From Planctomycetota bacterium (GTDB lineage: Bacteria > Planctomycetota > UBA1135 > GCA-002686595): a DNA stretch of 64,000 nt. The position numbers and the translations under genes are program-made. The notes beneath the pieces were generated by a model. It searched no databases. It was not told the origin of the DNA and was given only the letters and a program-made list of their open reading frames with translations. Each line of letters starts with the position of its first letter. Position 1 is the stretch's first letter. Shown here piece after piece: positions 30,128-38,091 of this stretch. Location of the stretch: the NCBI GenBank assembly GCA_021413885.1, contig JAIOPM010000038.1:115031-179030 (forward strand). The letters run 5' to 3'.

Positions 30128-30846
30128 CGCGTGTACCGATCGTTGAACCAGGGTTCGGCGCTGTTCGAATAGCCGCGGACCTCCCAGAAACCCGGACGAT
30201 CCTCGGCGACGAACTCGATCTTGCGGATCCACTTCGCGCCTTTCCACGCATAGAGCTTCGGAGTGATCATCCGCACCGGCCCGCCGTGCTCGCGCGGCAG
30301 CGGAGCGCCTTCCCACGCATGGACGAGGAGCACGTCGTCCTCGAGGGCGCGCGCGAGCGGCAGATTGGTCGTGTACGGCTCGCCGGTGCCGGGCTCGCGG
30401 TCGTAACCCGTGGTGACGACGAAGCGCGCGCGCTCGGTCGGCACGACGAGCTCCGCGAGCGTCGCGAAGCGCACGCCCTTCCAGCGGTTGTCGAAACGGC
30501 TCCAACTGGTGACGCAGTGGAAATCGGAGACGTCCTCGACTTGCTCGAGCGCTTGGAACCCCGCCCAATCGAGCTCGACCGGATGCTCGACCTGCCCGCC
30601 GACTTCGAGGCGCCAATCCGCGGTCGCGACGTCCGGCAGATCGCCGAGGTCGAGCACCGGCCAGTTGCGCACCGCGTGTTGGCCGATCGGCAACACGGGC
30701 ATGCCGTGGCGATTCGTCGGACCCGTTCCGCGCGGCGCGAGGCCGGCGAAATCGACGTCGACGGTCTCGGACTTCAGCTCGCGTTGGCGCGCGAGGAAGC
30801 GCAGGCGCTTCGCCACCAGATCGCCGGGAGTTTCGGAAGAACTCAT
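30124..30846 (-). CDS. Molybdopterin-dependent oxidoreductase (sulfite oxidase-like, YuiH type)
   Basis: A 240-residue protein. The central FHCVTSWSRFDNRWKGV carries the cysteine that ligates molybdenum in sulfite-oxidase-fold enzymes, followed by EHGGPVRMITPKLYAWKGAKW, the pterin-binding end. No twin-arginine signal or haem domain is present, so it is the short, probably cytosolic subtype (YuiH/MsrP-like catalytic unit without a membrane partner). Substrate unknown. It follows the alpha-toroid gene by 4 nt and overlaps the DUF4159 gene by 4 nt. Confidence 0.87.
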   Translation of the reverse strand: MSSSETPGDLVAKRLRFLARQRELKSETVDVDFAGLAPRGTGPTNRHGMPVLPIGQHAVRNWPVLDLGDLPDVATADWRLEVGGQVEHPVELDWAGFQALEQVEDVSDFHCVTSWSRFDNRWKGVRFATLAELVVPTERARFVVTTGYDREPGTGEPYTTNLPLARALEDDVLLVHAWEGAPLPREHGGPVRMITPKLYAWKGAKWIRKIEFVAEDRPGFWEVRGYSNSAEPWFNDRYTR

Positions 30847-30850
30847 GTCG

Positions 30851-32452
30851 TCACTGCTTCGCCTTGGGAGTCGTCGTCGCCGCGAACTTTTCTCCGAGCG
30901 GGCCGCCGCCCGGTGCGACCGCGCGCGCGCCGAACGCCGCGGCGCCGTAGAGATCCTCGACGATCACCAGCAGCGCGTGCTCGCCGGGAGCGAGCGCGAA
31001 CGGAACGCGCACGCTCTCCGCGATCGGCGCCATCACGCGGCGCTCGAACGACAGTCGGCGTCCGTCGAGCCAGACGCTCCAGCCGTCCTCGACGGTCAAC
31101 CAGAGTTCGACGTCGAACGGTTGGTCGCTCTTGTTGATCGCGTGGGTGCCGAGCAACCAGAGCGACTGCTCCGCGCTCCGTTGCGTCGCGACGTCGAGGT
31201 CGGTCCAACCGCTCGTCTTCAACGTCGGACGTTCGAACACGCGCGCGCCCACCTTCTGCTTCTCGCGCACGCGGACCTTCGCGGGCTCGAACGGCGGCGT
31301 CGACAAGTCGACGCCTTCGCCGGCGAACGGACCCGCGACGCACCAGTCGGCGAGGTAAGGCGTGTCGGGCTTCGGCCCCGGCGGCGGAACGACCGCCGCG
31401 CGCGCGACCGCCGGCGTCGTCGACGGAAGCGGCGCATCCGATTCCGTCAGCGTCGCCTTGCGCAGGAAGAGCAGCGCGAAGCACGTGTCGTCGGTCCACG
31501 CGCCCCAACCGCCGTCGGGCTTCTGTTGGTCGACCAACCACGCGGCGCCCTCGGAGTACCAGTCGTGCGACCCGATGCGCTCGCGGGCCGAGAGCCCCGC
31601 GCAACGCTCGACCGCCCACAAGTACGCGAACTGGAAGCCGGGCGTCCACGATGCGACGCCCACCGGATTGCCGTCGACGCGGAAACGTCGCGCGAGCCAT
31701 TCTTCGGAAGCCTCGAGCGTCTTCGCGTGCTTGCGCAGCAGCGCGTGCACTTCGCTCGCGGGCTCGGCGATCTGGTCGAGCACCGCGAGGCCCGCGAGCG
31801 ACGCCGCGGTCATGCCGCCGCTCGGCTCGCGCGCCGTCCAGTAGCGAAAGCCTCCGCCGTCCGCCCACCAGCGCCGGCCGTCGCCGTCGCGGTACCGCAA
31901 CAAGCCGTCGGCGGCGCGCACCAGCGTGTCGTTCGGAACTTCGAGACCGAGGCGCCGCGCCGCGCGCAAGCCGAGCAACGCGAACTGCGTGTTGCTGAGG
32001 TCGACGCCGCCGTCGGGGTACGCCCAACCGCCGGTCGCGCGGTCCTGATGCTCGACCAGGAACGCGACCGCGGCTCGCGCGCTCGAACGCCACGCATTCG
32101 GATCGCGCAGCGCGTCGTAGAGCAGCAGTCGCACCGCTTGCGAGTACGTCGACTTGAACGTCGTGCGTTCGACGAACGCCGTGCCGCGCGCGACGGCCTC
32201 GTCCTTCGGGCGCACGCCGGACTTGACCAACGTGAAGCACGCGAGCGCCGTCATGCCGCCCGGATGCGCAGCCTCTTGGCCGGACCAATTGCCGTCGGCG
32301 AGTTGGCCGCGGCGCAGGTTTTCGACGCCGCGCGCGATCGCGCGGTTGACGGCGAGCGCGATCTCGGTGGGATCACCGGCCTGACGCGCGGGCGTCGACG
32401 CGCAGAGAACCGCGACGACGATTCCCGTTGCGAGCCCTGCCGTGCTCGACAT
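30851..32452 (-). CDS. Exported alpha/alpha-toroid (squalene-cyclase-like repeat) protein
   Basis: A 533-residue protein with an N-terminal export signal (LATGIVVAVLCASTPARQA). Residues 30-340 are prenyltransferase/squalene-cyclase-type toroid repeats: ARGVENLRRGQLADGNWSG, LVEHQDRATGGWAYPDGG, VDQQKPDGGWGAWTDDTCF. The last 180 residues are beta-rich (LWLTVEDGWSVWLDGRRLSF), resembling a ligand-binding sandwich. The export signal and lack of a cyclase DXDD motif argue against a true terpene cyclase. It heads the six-gene run down to 24903. Confidence 0.78.
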   Translation of the reverse strand: MSSTAGLATGIVVAVLCASTPARQAGDPTEIALAVNRAIARGVENLRRGQLADGNWSGQEAAHPGGMTALACFTLVKSGVRPKDEAVARGTAFVERTTFKSTYSQAVRLLLYDALRDPNAWRSSARAAVAFLVEHQDRATGGWAYPDGGVDLSNTQFALLGLRAARRLGLEVPNDTLVRAADGLLRYRDGDGRRWWADGGGFRYWTAREPSGGMTAASLAGLAVLDQIAEPASEVHALLRKHAKTLEASEEWLARRFRVDGNPVGVASWTPGFQFAYLWAVERCAGLSARERIGSHDWYSEGAAWLVDQQKPDGGWGAWTDDTCFALLFLRKATLTESDAPLPSTTPAVARAAVVPPPGPKPDTPYLADWCVAGPFAGEGVDLSTPPFEPAKVRVREKQKVGARVFERPTLKTSGWTDLDVATQRSAEQSLWLLGTHAINKSDQPFDVELWLTVEDGWSVWLDGRRLSFERRVMAPIAESVRVPFALAPGEHALLVIVEDLYGAAAFGARAVAPGGGPLGEKFAATTTPKAKQ

Positions 32453-32533
32453 GCTTCGAGCATAACGGATCGCGGCGAGCGACGACGCGTCGCCGTTCGC
32501 GCGCGACGGAACACGCGCTGGAGAACGCGACGC

Positions 32534-33676
32534 TTACTTGCCGTCGTCCTTGGCGGGTTCGGTCGGAGCCGGCGGCGTCGGCGCCGCGGGAGCGTTGGGG
32601 TCGTTGCGAACGCCGTGTTCGTACACGCCGCTCTGCGCCGCGTCGATCGAACCGTCGGGGTTCCAGAACGTCCACTCGCCTTGCTCTTCGTCGTCGACGC
32701 ACTGGCCCTCGGCCTTCTTCGCGCCGTTCTCGTGCCAGAGCGTCCACGGGCCGGTGCGCTTGCCCTTCGACATCACGCCTTCCGCCGACTTGTGGCCGGT
32801 CGGGTGGAAGAAAGTCGTCACGCCCTCGGGCTCGTTCTCGACGAACGTCGACTTCCATTCCGGCTTGCCGTCGGCTGAGAAGAACTGGCACTCGCCGACA
32901 CGTTGATCCCGCTCGAACGTGCCGCGCGCGCGCAAGGCGCCGTTGTCCCACCATTCTGTCCACGCGCCCGAGCGCATGCCGTCGACCATCACGCCCTGCT
33001 CGATCATCGTGCCGTTGGGCGCGTAGCCGACCCACGAGCCCGTCTTCTTCCCGCCCTCGTAGGTGCCCTCGTTCGCCTTCTCGCCGGTGGAGTGGTACTG
33101 GACCCAGACGCCGACGCGTTGGTCGTTGTCGTAGGCTCCTTCGCTACCGAGCTTCCCGTCCTCCTGCCAGATGCGCCACGTGCCGACCTTCAGGCCGTTC
33201 TTGAACTCACCCTCGGACTTCTTCCGGCCGCTCTCGTACCACGTCGTCCAGACGCCGGTCTGGACGTTGTTCTCGAACTTGCCCTCGGTCGACTTGCCAC
33301 CGGTCTCGTAGAAGTCGGTCCACAGTCCGGTGCGCAAACCGTTGTCGTACTTCGAGACGTACGACGGCTTGCCGTTCGGGAACCAGCCTTGCCAGTCGCC
33401 GTCTTGCGCGTCGGCGCGGAACGAGCCCGCCTTCTCCTGCGCGCCGTCCTTGTAGAAGAAGGTCCACGGACCTTCACGCTTCATGTCGACGACCACGCCC
33501 TCTTCCTTCTTGAACTTCTTCTCCTTGTCGTGGAAGAGCACCACGCGTTGAGTGCGCGGCGCCGCGGGCGTGTCGCCGGCGGTCGGCGCGCCGGGCAGCG
33601 GCGTCGTCTTGACGTCGTCGTTGCAACCGGCGAGGGCGAGGAACGTGAGGCAGAACAGCAGTCGAATCGGATGCAT
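32534..33676 (-). CDS. YwqK/MORN-like repeat lipoprotein 3
   Basis: 380 residues from ATG 33674-33676, chosen because AGGA lies 8 nt upstream; ATGs at 33685 and 33706 are alternatives. The leader HPIRLLFCLTFLALAGC ends in a lipobox (LAGC), so it should be lipidated. After a Pro/Thr linker come about twelve repeats of about 23 residues (TGVWTTWYESGRKKSEGEF, TGPWTLWHENGAKKAEGQC), closing with EWTFWNPDGSID like the other two repeat proteins. A Pro/Ala/Lys tail follows. It is likely at the cell surface or in the periplasm; the binding partner is unknown. Confidence 0.85.
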   Translation of the reverse strand: MHPIRLLFCLTFLALAGCNDDVKTTPLPGAPTAGDTPAAPRTQRVVLFHDKEKKFKKEEGVVVDMKREGPWTFFYKDGAQEKAGSFRADAQDGDWQGWFPNGKPSYVSKYDNGLRTGLWTDFYETGGKSTEGKFENNVQTGVWTTWYESGRKKSEGEFKNGLKVGTWRIWQEDGKLGSEGAYDNDQRVGVWVQYHSTGEKANEGTYEGGKKTGSWVGYAPNGTMIEQGVMVDGMRSGAWTEWWDNGALRARGTFERDQRVGECQFFSADGKPEWKSTFVENEPEGVTTFFHPTGHKSAEGVMSKGKRTGPWTLWHENGAKKAEGQCVDDEEQGEWTFWNPDGSIDAAQSGVYEHGVRNDPNAPAAPTPPAPTEPAKDDGK

Positions 33677-33805
33677 GGTCTGCATCCTATCCTGCGACGG
33701 GCCCACAGTTCGAGCACGCCGCGCGTGACGCCGAGGTCCCGCCGCGCGGGAAGCCGGAAGAGGTTTCTAGGGACCGTCCGACGCAACCCCGGGACACGCG
33801 AGAGT

Positions 33806-33838
33806 CACGCGGCCGGCCTACGGAGCGCCGACCGCGTG
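33806..33838 (-). terminator. Hairpin downstream of the lamin-tail gene
   Basis: CACGCGG at 33806-33812 pairs with CCGCGTG at 33832-33838, with a further GGC/GCC pairing inside. It lies 20 nt beyond the stop of the minus-strand gene at 33859. There is no T-run, so termination is only suggested by position. Confidence 0.35.
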
Positions 33839-33858
33839 AACCGCTCATCCCGCGAACG

Positions 33859-34806
33859 TCACGGGCACGTGGTGTTGCTCGCTCCGGGCGTGCCGTGGTC
33901 CGGGTTGGTCGCCGAGATCGGCACCGACGCGTCGCACCACACCGACCCATCGTCCGCGTGCGCGGCGTCGAAGATCGAAGCCTTCAGGTTGAGCGCGCGG
34001 CCCGCCGTGTCCGGCCAAAAGATCCCGTCGTCGTAACCGACCCAGTCCGACAGATCGCCGTTCGGGTCGTACAGCGCGATCAGGTCCGCGCTGTTGTTGA
34101 GGCTGAAGCTCGAGTACTTGTAGTGAACGGTCACGCCGCCGTTGGTCGCGGGATCGCTGTTGTTGCCGAGCACGAACGGCACACCGGGCAACAGGTTGAT
34201 CGGCGTCGTCGCCGTCTTCCCGATCACGTGGTGATTCGACGCAAGGTCGTCGATCACCCACTTGCGCAAGTCGATCGTCTGGTTCGTCGTGTTGACGAGC
34301 TCGAACCACTCGCCCTTGCTGTCGGAGACCGCCGCGGGATCCTTCATGATCTCGCGCACGATGATCCGGCCGCTCTGCATCGGGCTCTTGTTCTCCTGGT
34401 GCAGCGTCGAGATCTTCACCTTGCTCGACACCACCATGCCGCTCGCCGCGAGCACCTTGAATTGCGCCGAGACCGAGCCCGGGAGCGGCGTCTCGCGCCA
34501 CACGCGCGACCAACCGCCCGCCTCGTCCAGTTGGATCGGCAGACGCACCGCCTGCGCGACGCCCTGACCCTGAACCTCGACGATGCCGCGCGCGAAGGGC
34601 TCGCCGCCGTCGAGCAACAGCTTGAAGCCGATGCGATTCGGATCCTTGCCGTACTCGACGTGAGCGACCAGTCCCGGCGGCGTCACGTCGTCGACGCCCT
34701 CGGTCGTCTGCGCGAGCGCCGCGCCGCCCGCGGACAGCGACGTCAACCACACCACGCACGCGACCACACGCGAACTTCCCTCGTTCCACACACGCTTCTC
34801 GGACAT
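33859..34806 (-). CDS. Exported lamin-tail domain (LTD) protein
   Basis: 315 residues from ATG 34804-34806, which has AAGGAGG 6 nt upstream. A signal peptide (VVACVVWLTSLSAGGAALAQ) precedes about 150 residues of unknown beta-rich sequence (PPGLVAHVEYGKDPNRIGFK). Residues about 175-310 form a lamin-tail domain: GRIIVREIMKDPAAVSDSKG, EWFELVNTTNQTIDLRKWVI, and SLNNSADLIALYDPNGDLSD. LTDs occur on secreted bacterial surface proteins and nucleases; no catalytic domain is attached here. It is divergent from the AsmA-like gene. Confidence 0.85.
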   Translation of the reverse strand: MSEKRVWNEGSSRVVACVVWLTSLSAGGAALAQTTEGVDDVTPPGLVAHVEYGKDPNRIGFKLLLDGGEPFARGIVEVQGQGVAQAVRLPIQLDEAGGWSRVWRETPLPGSVSAQFKVLAASGMVVSSKVKISTLHQENKSPMQSGRIIVREIMKDPAAVSDSKGEWFELVNTTNQTIDLRKWVIDDLASNHHVIGKTATTPINLLPGVPFVLGNNSDPATNGGVTVHYKYSSFSLNNSADLIALYDPNGDLSDWVGYDDGIFWPDTAGRALNLKASIFDAAHADDGSVWCDASVPISATNPDHGTPGASNTTCP

Positions 34807-34812
34807 GCTGAG

Positions 34813-34819
34813 CCTCCTT
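34813..34819 (-). promoter_or_regulatory. Strong ribosome binding site of the LTD gene
   Basis: AAGGAGG on the minus strand lies 6 nt before ATG 34806. It is one of the best Shine-Dalgarno matches in the window and fixes the start, although the frame is open 180 nt further upstream. Confidence 0.75.
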
Positions 34820-34994
34820 CGAATCCTGTCGATGCCTCTCGGTTCTTGCGCGCGCCGCGAACCCATCGCGGCCGGCAGAACGAAAGGACGACTCAGCTCC
34901 GAGCGGTTGCGGGCGAACCGCGAAACCAGCGTCGCTCGCTCCGTTCCCATCCGCGTGCTTGCGCGCGAGCGGTCCGCCGCGTGCAATCTCCCCC

Positions 34995-35825
34995 ATGCGT
35001 CGTCTCCTGCGAATCGTCGTCGTGCTCACGATCCTCGTGGTCGTCGGCCTGGCCGTCCTCTTCCTGTTCATCGACCGCGCCGCGAAGTCCGCGATCGAGA
35101 AGGGCGGGACGTACGCCCTCGGCGTCGACACGACACTCGGTGGGGCCGACATCGGACTGGTTTCGGGGCGTTTCGCGCTCTCCGAGCTCGTCGTCGCCAA
35201 CCCGCCGGGCTTCGCGGCTCCTCAATTCATGCGTCTCGGTCGCGGTGAGCTCGAGCTCTCGCTCTCGTCCTTGATGTCGGACAAGATCGAGGTGCCGTCG
35301 CTGGTGCTCGACGACCTCTCGATCTCCCTCGAGCGCAAGGACGGCAAGGCGAACTACGACGAGATTCTGAAGCATCTCGAGAAGCTCGGCGGGTCTGATG
35401 GAAAGAAGGCGCCGAGCGAGGACGGTTCGACGAAGAAGTTCGTGATCCGCGAGATCGTGCTCAACAACGTGCGCGCCGAGGTCCAGCTGCTGCCGATCGG
35501 CGGCGAGCTGACGAAGACCACGGTCACGATCCCGACGATCCGACTGAAGAACGTCGGCAACGACGGCCAGTCGATGAGCCAGGTCTTCGCCGCGATCCTC
35601 GACGCGGTGTTGCGCGCGGTGGTCGACTTCGGCGGCGACTTGGTGCCGAAGGAATTGTTGAAGGACCTCTCGAAGAAGTTGCCCGACCTCGGCAATCAGG
35701 CGCTCGAACTCACTCGCGAGCTCGGCGGTTCCCTCGGCGAACTCGGCAAGGGCGTCGGCGAGAAGGCGGGCGAGGTGCTCGACGACGCGAAGAAGTCGCT
35801 CGACGGGCTCTTGAAGAAGAAGTGA
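34995..35825 (+). CDS. AsmA-like membrane-anchored protein
   Basis: 276 residues from ATG 34995. An Arg-Arg plus long hydrophobic N-terminus (IVVVLTILVVVGLAVLFLFI) is followed by IEKGGTYALGVDTTLGGADI, then LSELVVANPPGFAAPQFMRL and LDDLSISLERKDGKANYDEI, a pattern typical of AsmA/YicH-type periplasmic proteins thought to bridge or move lipids. It is short for the family and ends in a Lys-rich amphipathic tail (EKAGEVLDDAKKSLDGLLKK). It converges on the sulfatase-like gene with a 4-nt gap. Confidence 0.7.
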   Translation: MRRLLRIVVVLTILVVVGLAVLFLFIDRAAKSAIEKGGTYALGVDTTLGGADIGLVSGRFALSELVVANPPGFAAPQFMRLGRGELELSLSSLMSDKIEVPSLVLDDLSISLERKDGKANYDEILKHLEKLGGSDGKKAPSEDGSTKKFVIREIVLNNVRAEVQLLPIGGELTKTTVTIPTIRLKNVGNDGQSMSQVFAAILDAVLRAVVDFGGDLVPKELLKDLSKKLPDLGNQALELTRELGGSLGELGKGVGEKAGEVLDDAKKSLDGLLKKK

Positions 35826-35829
35826 CTCC

Positions 35830-37332
35830 TCAGCGTCCGGCGTAGCCGAGTTCCTTCAAGCGTCGCTCGGCCTCGTCGGTCTGGCTGCGATCGAACTTCG
35901 ACGGCAACGGTTGCGAGCCCGCGCGCCATGCGCTCAACGCGCCGCTCAACGCTTTCTCCGCCGCGACGAAGCGCGGATCGGTCGAGTTGATGAGGTCGCG
36001 CAACTCGAACGGATCCACGGCGAGGTCGTAGAGCTCGCGTCGCCCGAGGTACGGCGTCTCGATCAACTTGAAGTCGCCGTCGCGCACGCACTGCGCTTTC
36101 GCGAAGTTGAGCCACGCGCCGCCCTGGCCCTCGACGCTCGGCGGTTGCGTCGCGGACGAGAACACGGGACCGCGAGCGAACGCGCGGCCTTCGAGCGCCG
36201 GCACGAGGCTGACGCCGTCGACGCGAGTGGTGGCGGCGAGATCGGCGAGCTCGACCACCGTCGGCAACACGTCGACGTTCGAGACGCCGGTCGCGACGCG
36301 GCAGCCGGCGCCGGAACCGTCGGGCAGACGCACGAGCAACGGCACGTGCACGGTGCTCTGATAGACCGCGAGCCCGTGATTGAAGACGTCGCAGTGGTCC
36401 AGCAACGTCTCGCCGTGATCCGCGACCAGGATCACCATCGCGTCCTTCAGGATCCCGCGCGCTGCGAGCCCGTCGAGCAACCGCCCGACTTCACGATCGA
36501 CGTAGCTCACCTCGCCCGCATACCGCGCGACCAACGCGCGATCGAGCTCGCCGGCGACGGGCTCGCTGCCGAGCCAACGCGCGTCGAGCCCCTGCACGAT
36601 CGTCGCGTCGAGCCCGCGCGGCGCGCCCATCGTCTGTTGATGCTCGGCAACGGCTGCACGCAGATCGTCGATCGAACCGGTGACCGCGCGGCCGGCGACG
36701 GAATCGATCGCGCGCTCCGGCGGATCGTACGCGGCGTGCGCGTCGAAGTAGTGGACGAAGAGGAAGCGGCGCGACGCGCTCGACGCATCGAGGTAGCCGA
36801 GCACCGCATCGGTGACCTTCGACGCACGGCGTTCGTTCTGCTCGTGCGCGCGGCCGTCGATCAAGAGATCGAGCTCCTGATCCCAGTGCGCGAAACCCTG
36901 CGCGATGCCGAAGCGTCGATCGAGCGCGAAACTGCCCGCGAAGCCCGCGGTGTCGAAGCCGCGCGCGGCGAGGCGCTCGGCGAGCGTCTCGATCTCCGGC
37001 CGCACCTCGAAGCCGTTGCGCGCGACGCCGTGCGCGTTCGGCCAGAGGCCGCTGAAGAGCGAAGTGTGGCTCGCGAGCGTCGTCGGCGCCGCGGTCGTCG
37101 CGTTCTCGAAGACGATTCCCTCGCGCGCGAGCCGATCGATCCGCGGCGTGCGCGCCGCGGCCGGCGGCGCGCCCCACTCGGCGAGACGATCGCGCTCGCC
37201 GGCGTACACGCCGAGAGCATCGGCGCGCAACGTGTCGCAGCTGATCAACACGACGTGGCGCACGCCGTGCGCACCGCTCGGCGGCGAGCACGCGGCGAGG
37301 GCGCAAAGAGAGACCGCGACGATCCGGCGCAT
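35830..37332 (-). CDS. Sulfatase-superfamily lipoprotein 1 lacking the formylglycine motif
   Basis: 500 residues from ATG 37330-37332; the frame stays open upstream without homology. The leader MRRIVAVSLCALAAC ends in a lipobox. The alkaline-phosphatase/sulfatase fold is clear: VVLISCDTLRADALGVY, HYFDAHAAYDPP, LVADHGETLLDHCD, and a C-terminal FKLIETPYLGRRELYDL. Where sulfatases have C/S-x-P-S-R, this protein has AAPTTLASHTSLFSG, with no Cys or Ser to be converted to formylglycine; a Thr is a plausible nucleophile. It is therefore better called a sulfatase-like hydrolase or transferase of unknown substrate. Confidence 0.88.
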   Translation of the reverse strand: MRRIVAVSLCALAACSPPSGAHGVRHVVLISCDTLRADALGVYAGERDRLAEWGAPPAAARTPRIDRLAREGIVFENATTAAPTTLASHTSLFSGLWPNAHGVARNGFEVRPEIETLAERLAARGFDTAGFAGSFALDRRFGIAQGFAHWDQELDLLIDGRAHEQNERRASKVTDAVLGYLDASSASRRFLFVHYFDAHAAYDPPERAIDSVAGRAVTGSIDDLRAAVAEHQQTMGAPRGLDATIVQGLDARWLGSEPVAGELDRALVARYAGEVSYVDREVGRLLDGLAARGILKDAMVILVADHGETLLDHCDVFNHGLAVYQSTVHVPLLVRLPDGSGAGCRVATGVSNVDVLPTVVELADLAATTRVDGVSLVPALEGRAFARGPVFSSATQPPSVEGQGGAWLNFAKAQCVRDGDFKLIETPYLGRRELYDLAVDPFELRDLINSTDPRFVAAEKALSGALSAWRAGSQPLPSKFDRSQTDEAERRLKELGYAGR

Positions 37333-37428
37333 CGCGCACCAGGCTAATTCGCGAGCCCCGAAGTGCGCCGCGGAAAGTCGCGTCGTCGCGCGGACCGAGC
37401 CAAGGCTTCGCGAGCGTAGACTGGAAGG

Positions 37429-38055
37429 ATGCGCGTCGCGCTCGTCGCCTTGCTCCTGCTCGCCGTGTTCGGCGGCGTCGGCTATTGGGCCTTCGGCGGC
37501 GAAGCGCCGCCCGCACCGAGCACCGCGGCGCCGACGACGAACGCGACGGCCGCAGCCGCGGTCGAAGTCGCGGGCTCCGAGCGCAAGGCGCTCGAACTCC
37601 CCGCGGTCGTCGACGAATCCGCGACCGCGGCGCGAGCCCCGAGCGACGGCGGCGAAGACGGCGTGGTCCGCACCGCCGGCGACGAAGCCTTCGCGCGCAA
37701 GTACGCGCACCGCACGCGCGCGGAACTCGAAGCCGCGTTCGACGAGCTCGGCCAGGCGTGGCAGGAAGAACGCACCGCCGCGGTCGACGCCGCGCTCGCG
37801 GCCGGCAACTACAGCTCGAGCATCGTCGCGCCCAACGACCTCGACGCGACGGTGCGCGAGCTGACCGACGAAGCGCGCAAGAGCGGCGACCTGTTCACGA
37901 GCCGCACGGTGCCGTACGGCCAAGGCGTGATGCTCGAGGTCCAGTTCGTGCGCGTCGGCCGAGCGGGCTTCCCGCAGCTCTTCGCTCGCGCGGACGAGGT
38001 GCGGTGGCTCGAAGCCGAGCTCGAACGCACGCGCCGCAACGACGACGAGCGTTGA
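37429..38055 (+). CDS. Hypothetical exported or membrane-anchored protein
   Basis: A 208-residue protein I do not recognise. An N-terminal hydrophobic helix (RVALVALLLLAVFGGVGYWA) is followed by an Ala/Thr/Pro-rich linker to about residue 85 and a compact charged helical domain (HRTRAELEAAFDELGQAWQE, ELTDEARKSGDLFTSRTVPY). The ATG at 37429 is the first in frame, and codon use matches neighbours. It lies divergent from the sulfatase-like gene and 36 nt upstream of the FGGY kinase, possibly in one transcript with it. Confidence 0.6.
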   Translation: MRVALVALLLLAVFGGVGYWAFGGEAPPAPSTAAPTTNATAAAAVEVAGSERKALELPAVVDESATAARAPSDGGEDGVVRTAGDEAFARKYAHRTRAELEAAFDELGQAWQEERTAAVDAALAAGNYSSSIVAPNDLDATVRELTDEARKSGDLFTSRTVPYGQGVMLEVQFVRVGRAGFPQLFARADEVRWLEAELERTRRNDDER

Positions 38056-38091
38056 TGCGCTCTTGAGCGCGGCCCGCGCCGTGGGCATCGT

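Noticed and set aside
30851..32452. Squalene-hopene cyclase
   Set aside because: The toroid repeats match, but the protein has an export signal, a beta-rich C-terminus and no catalytic DXDD motif.
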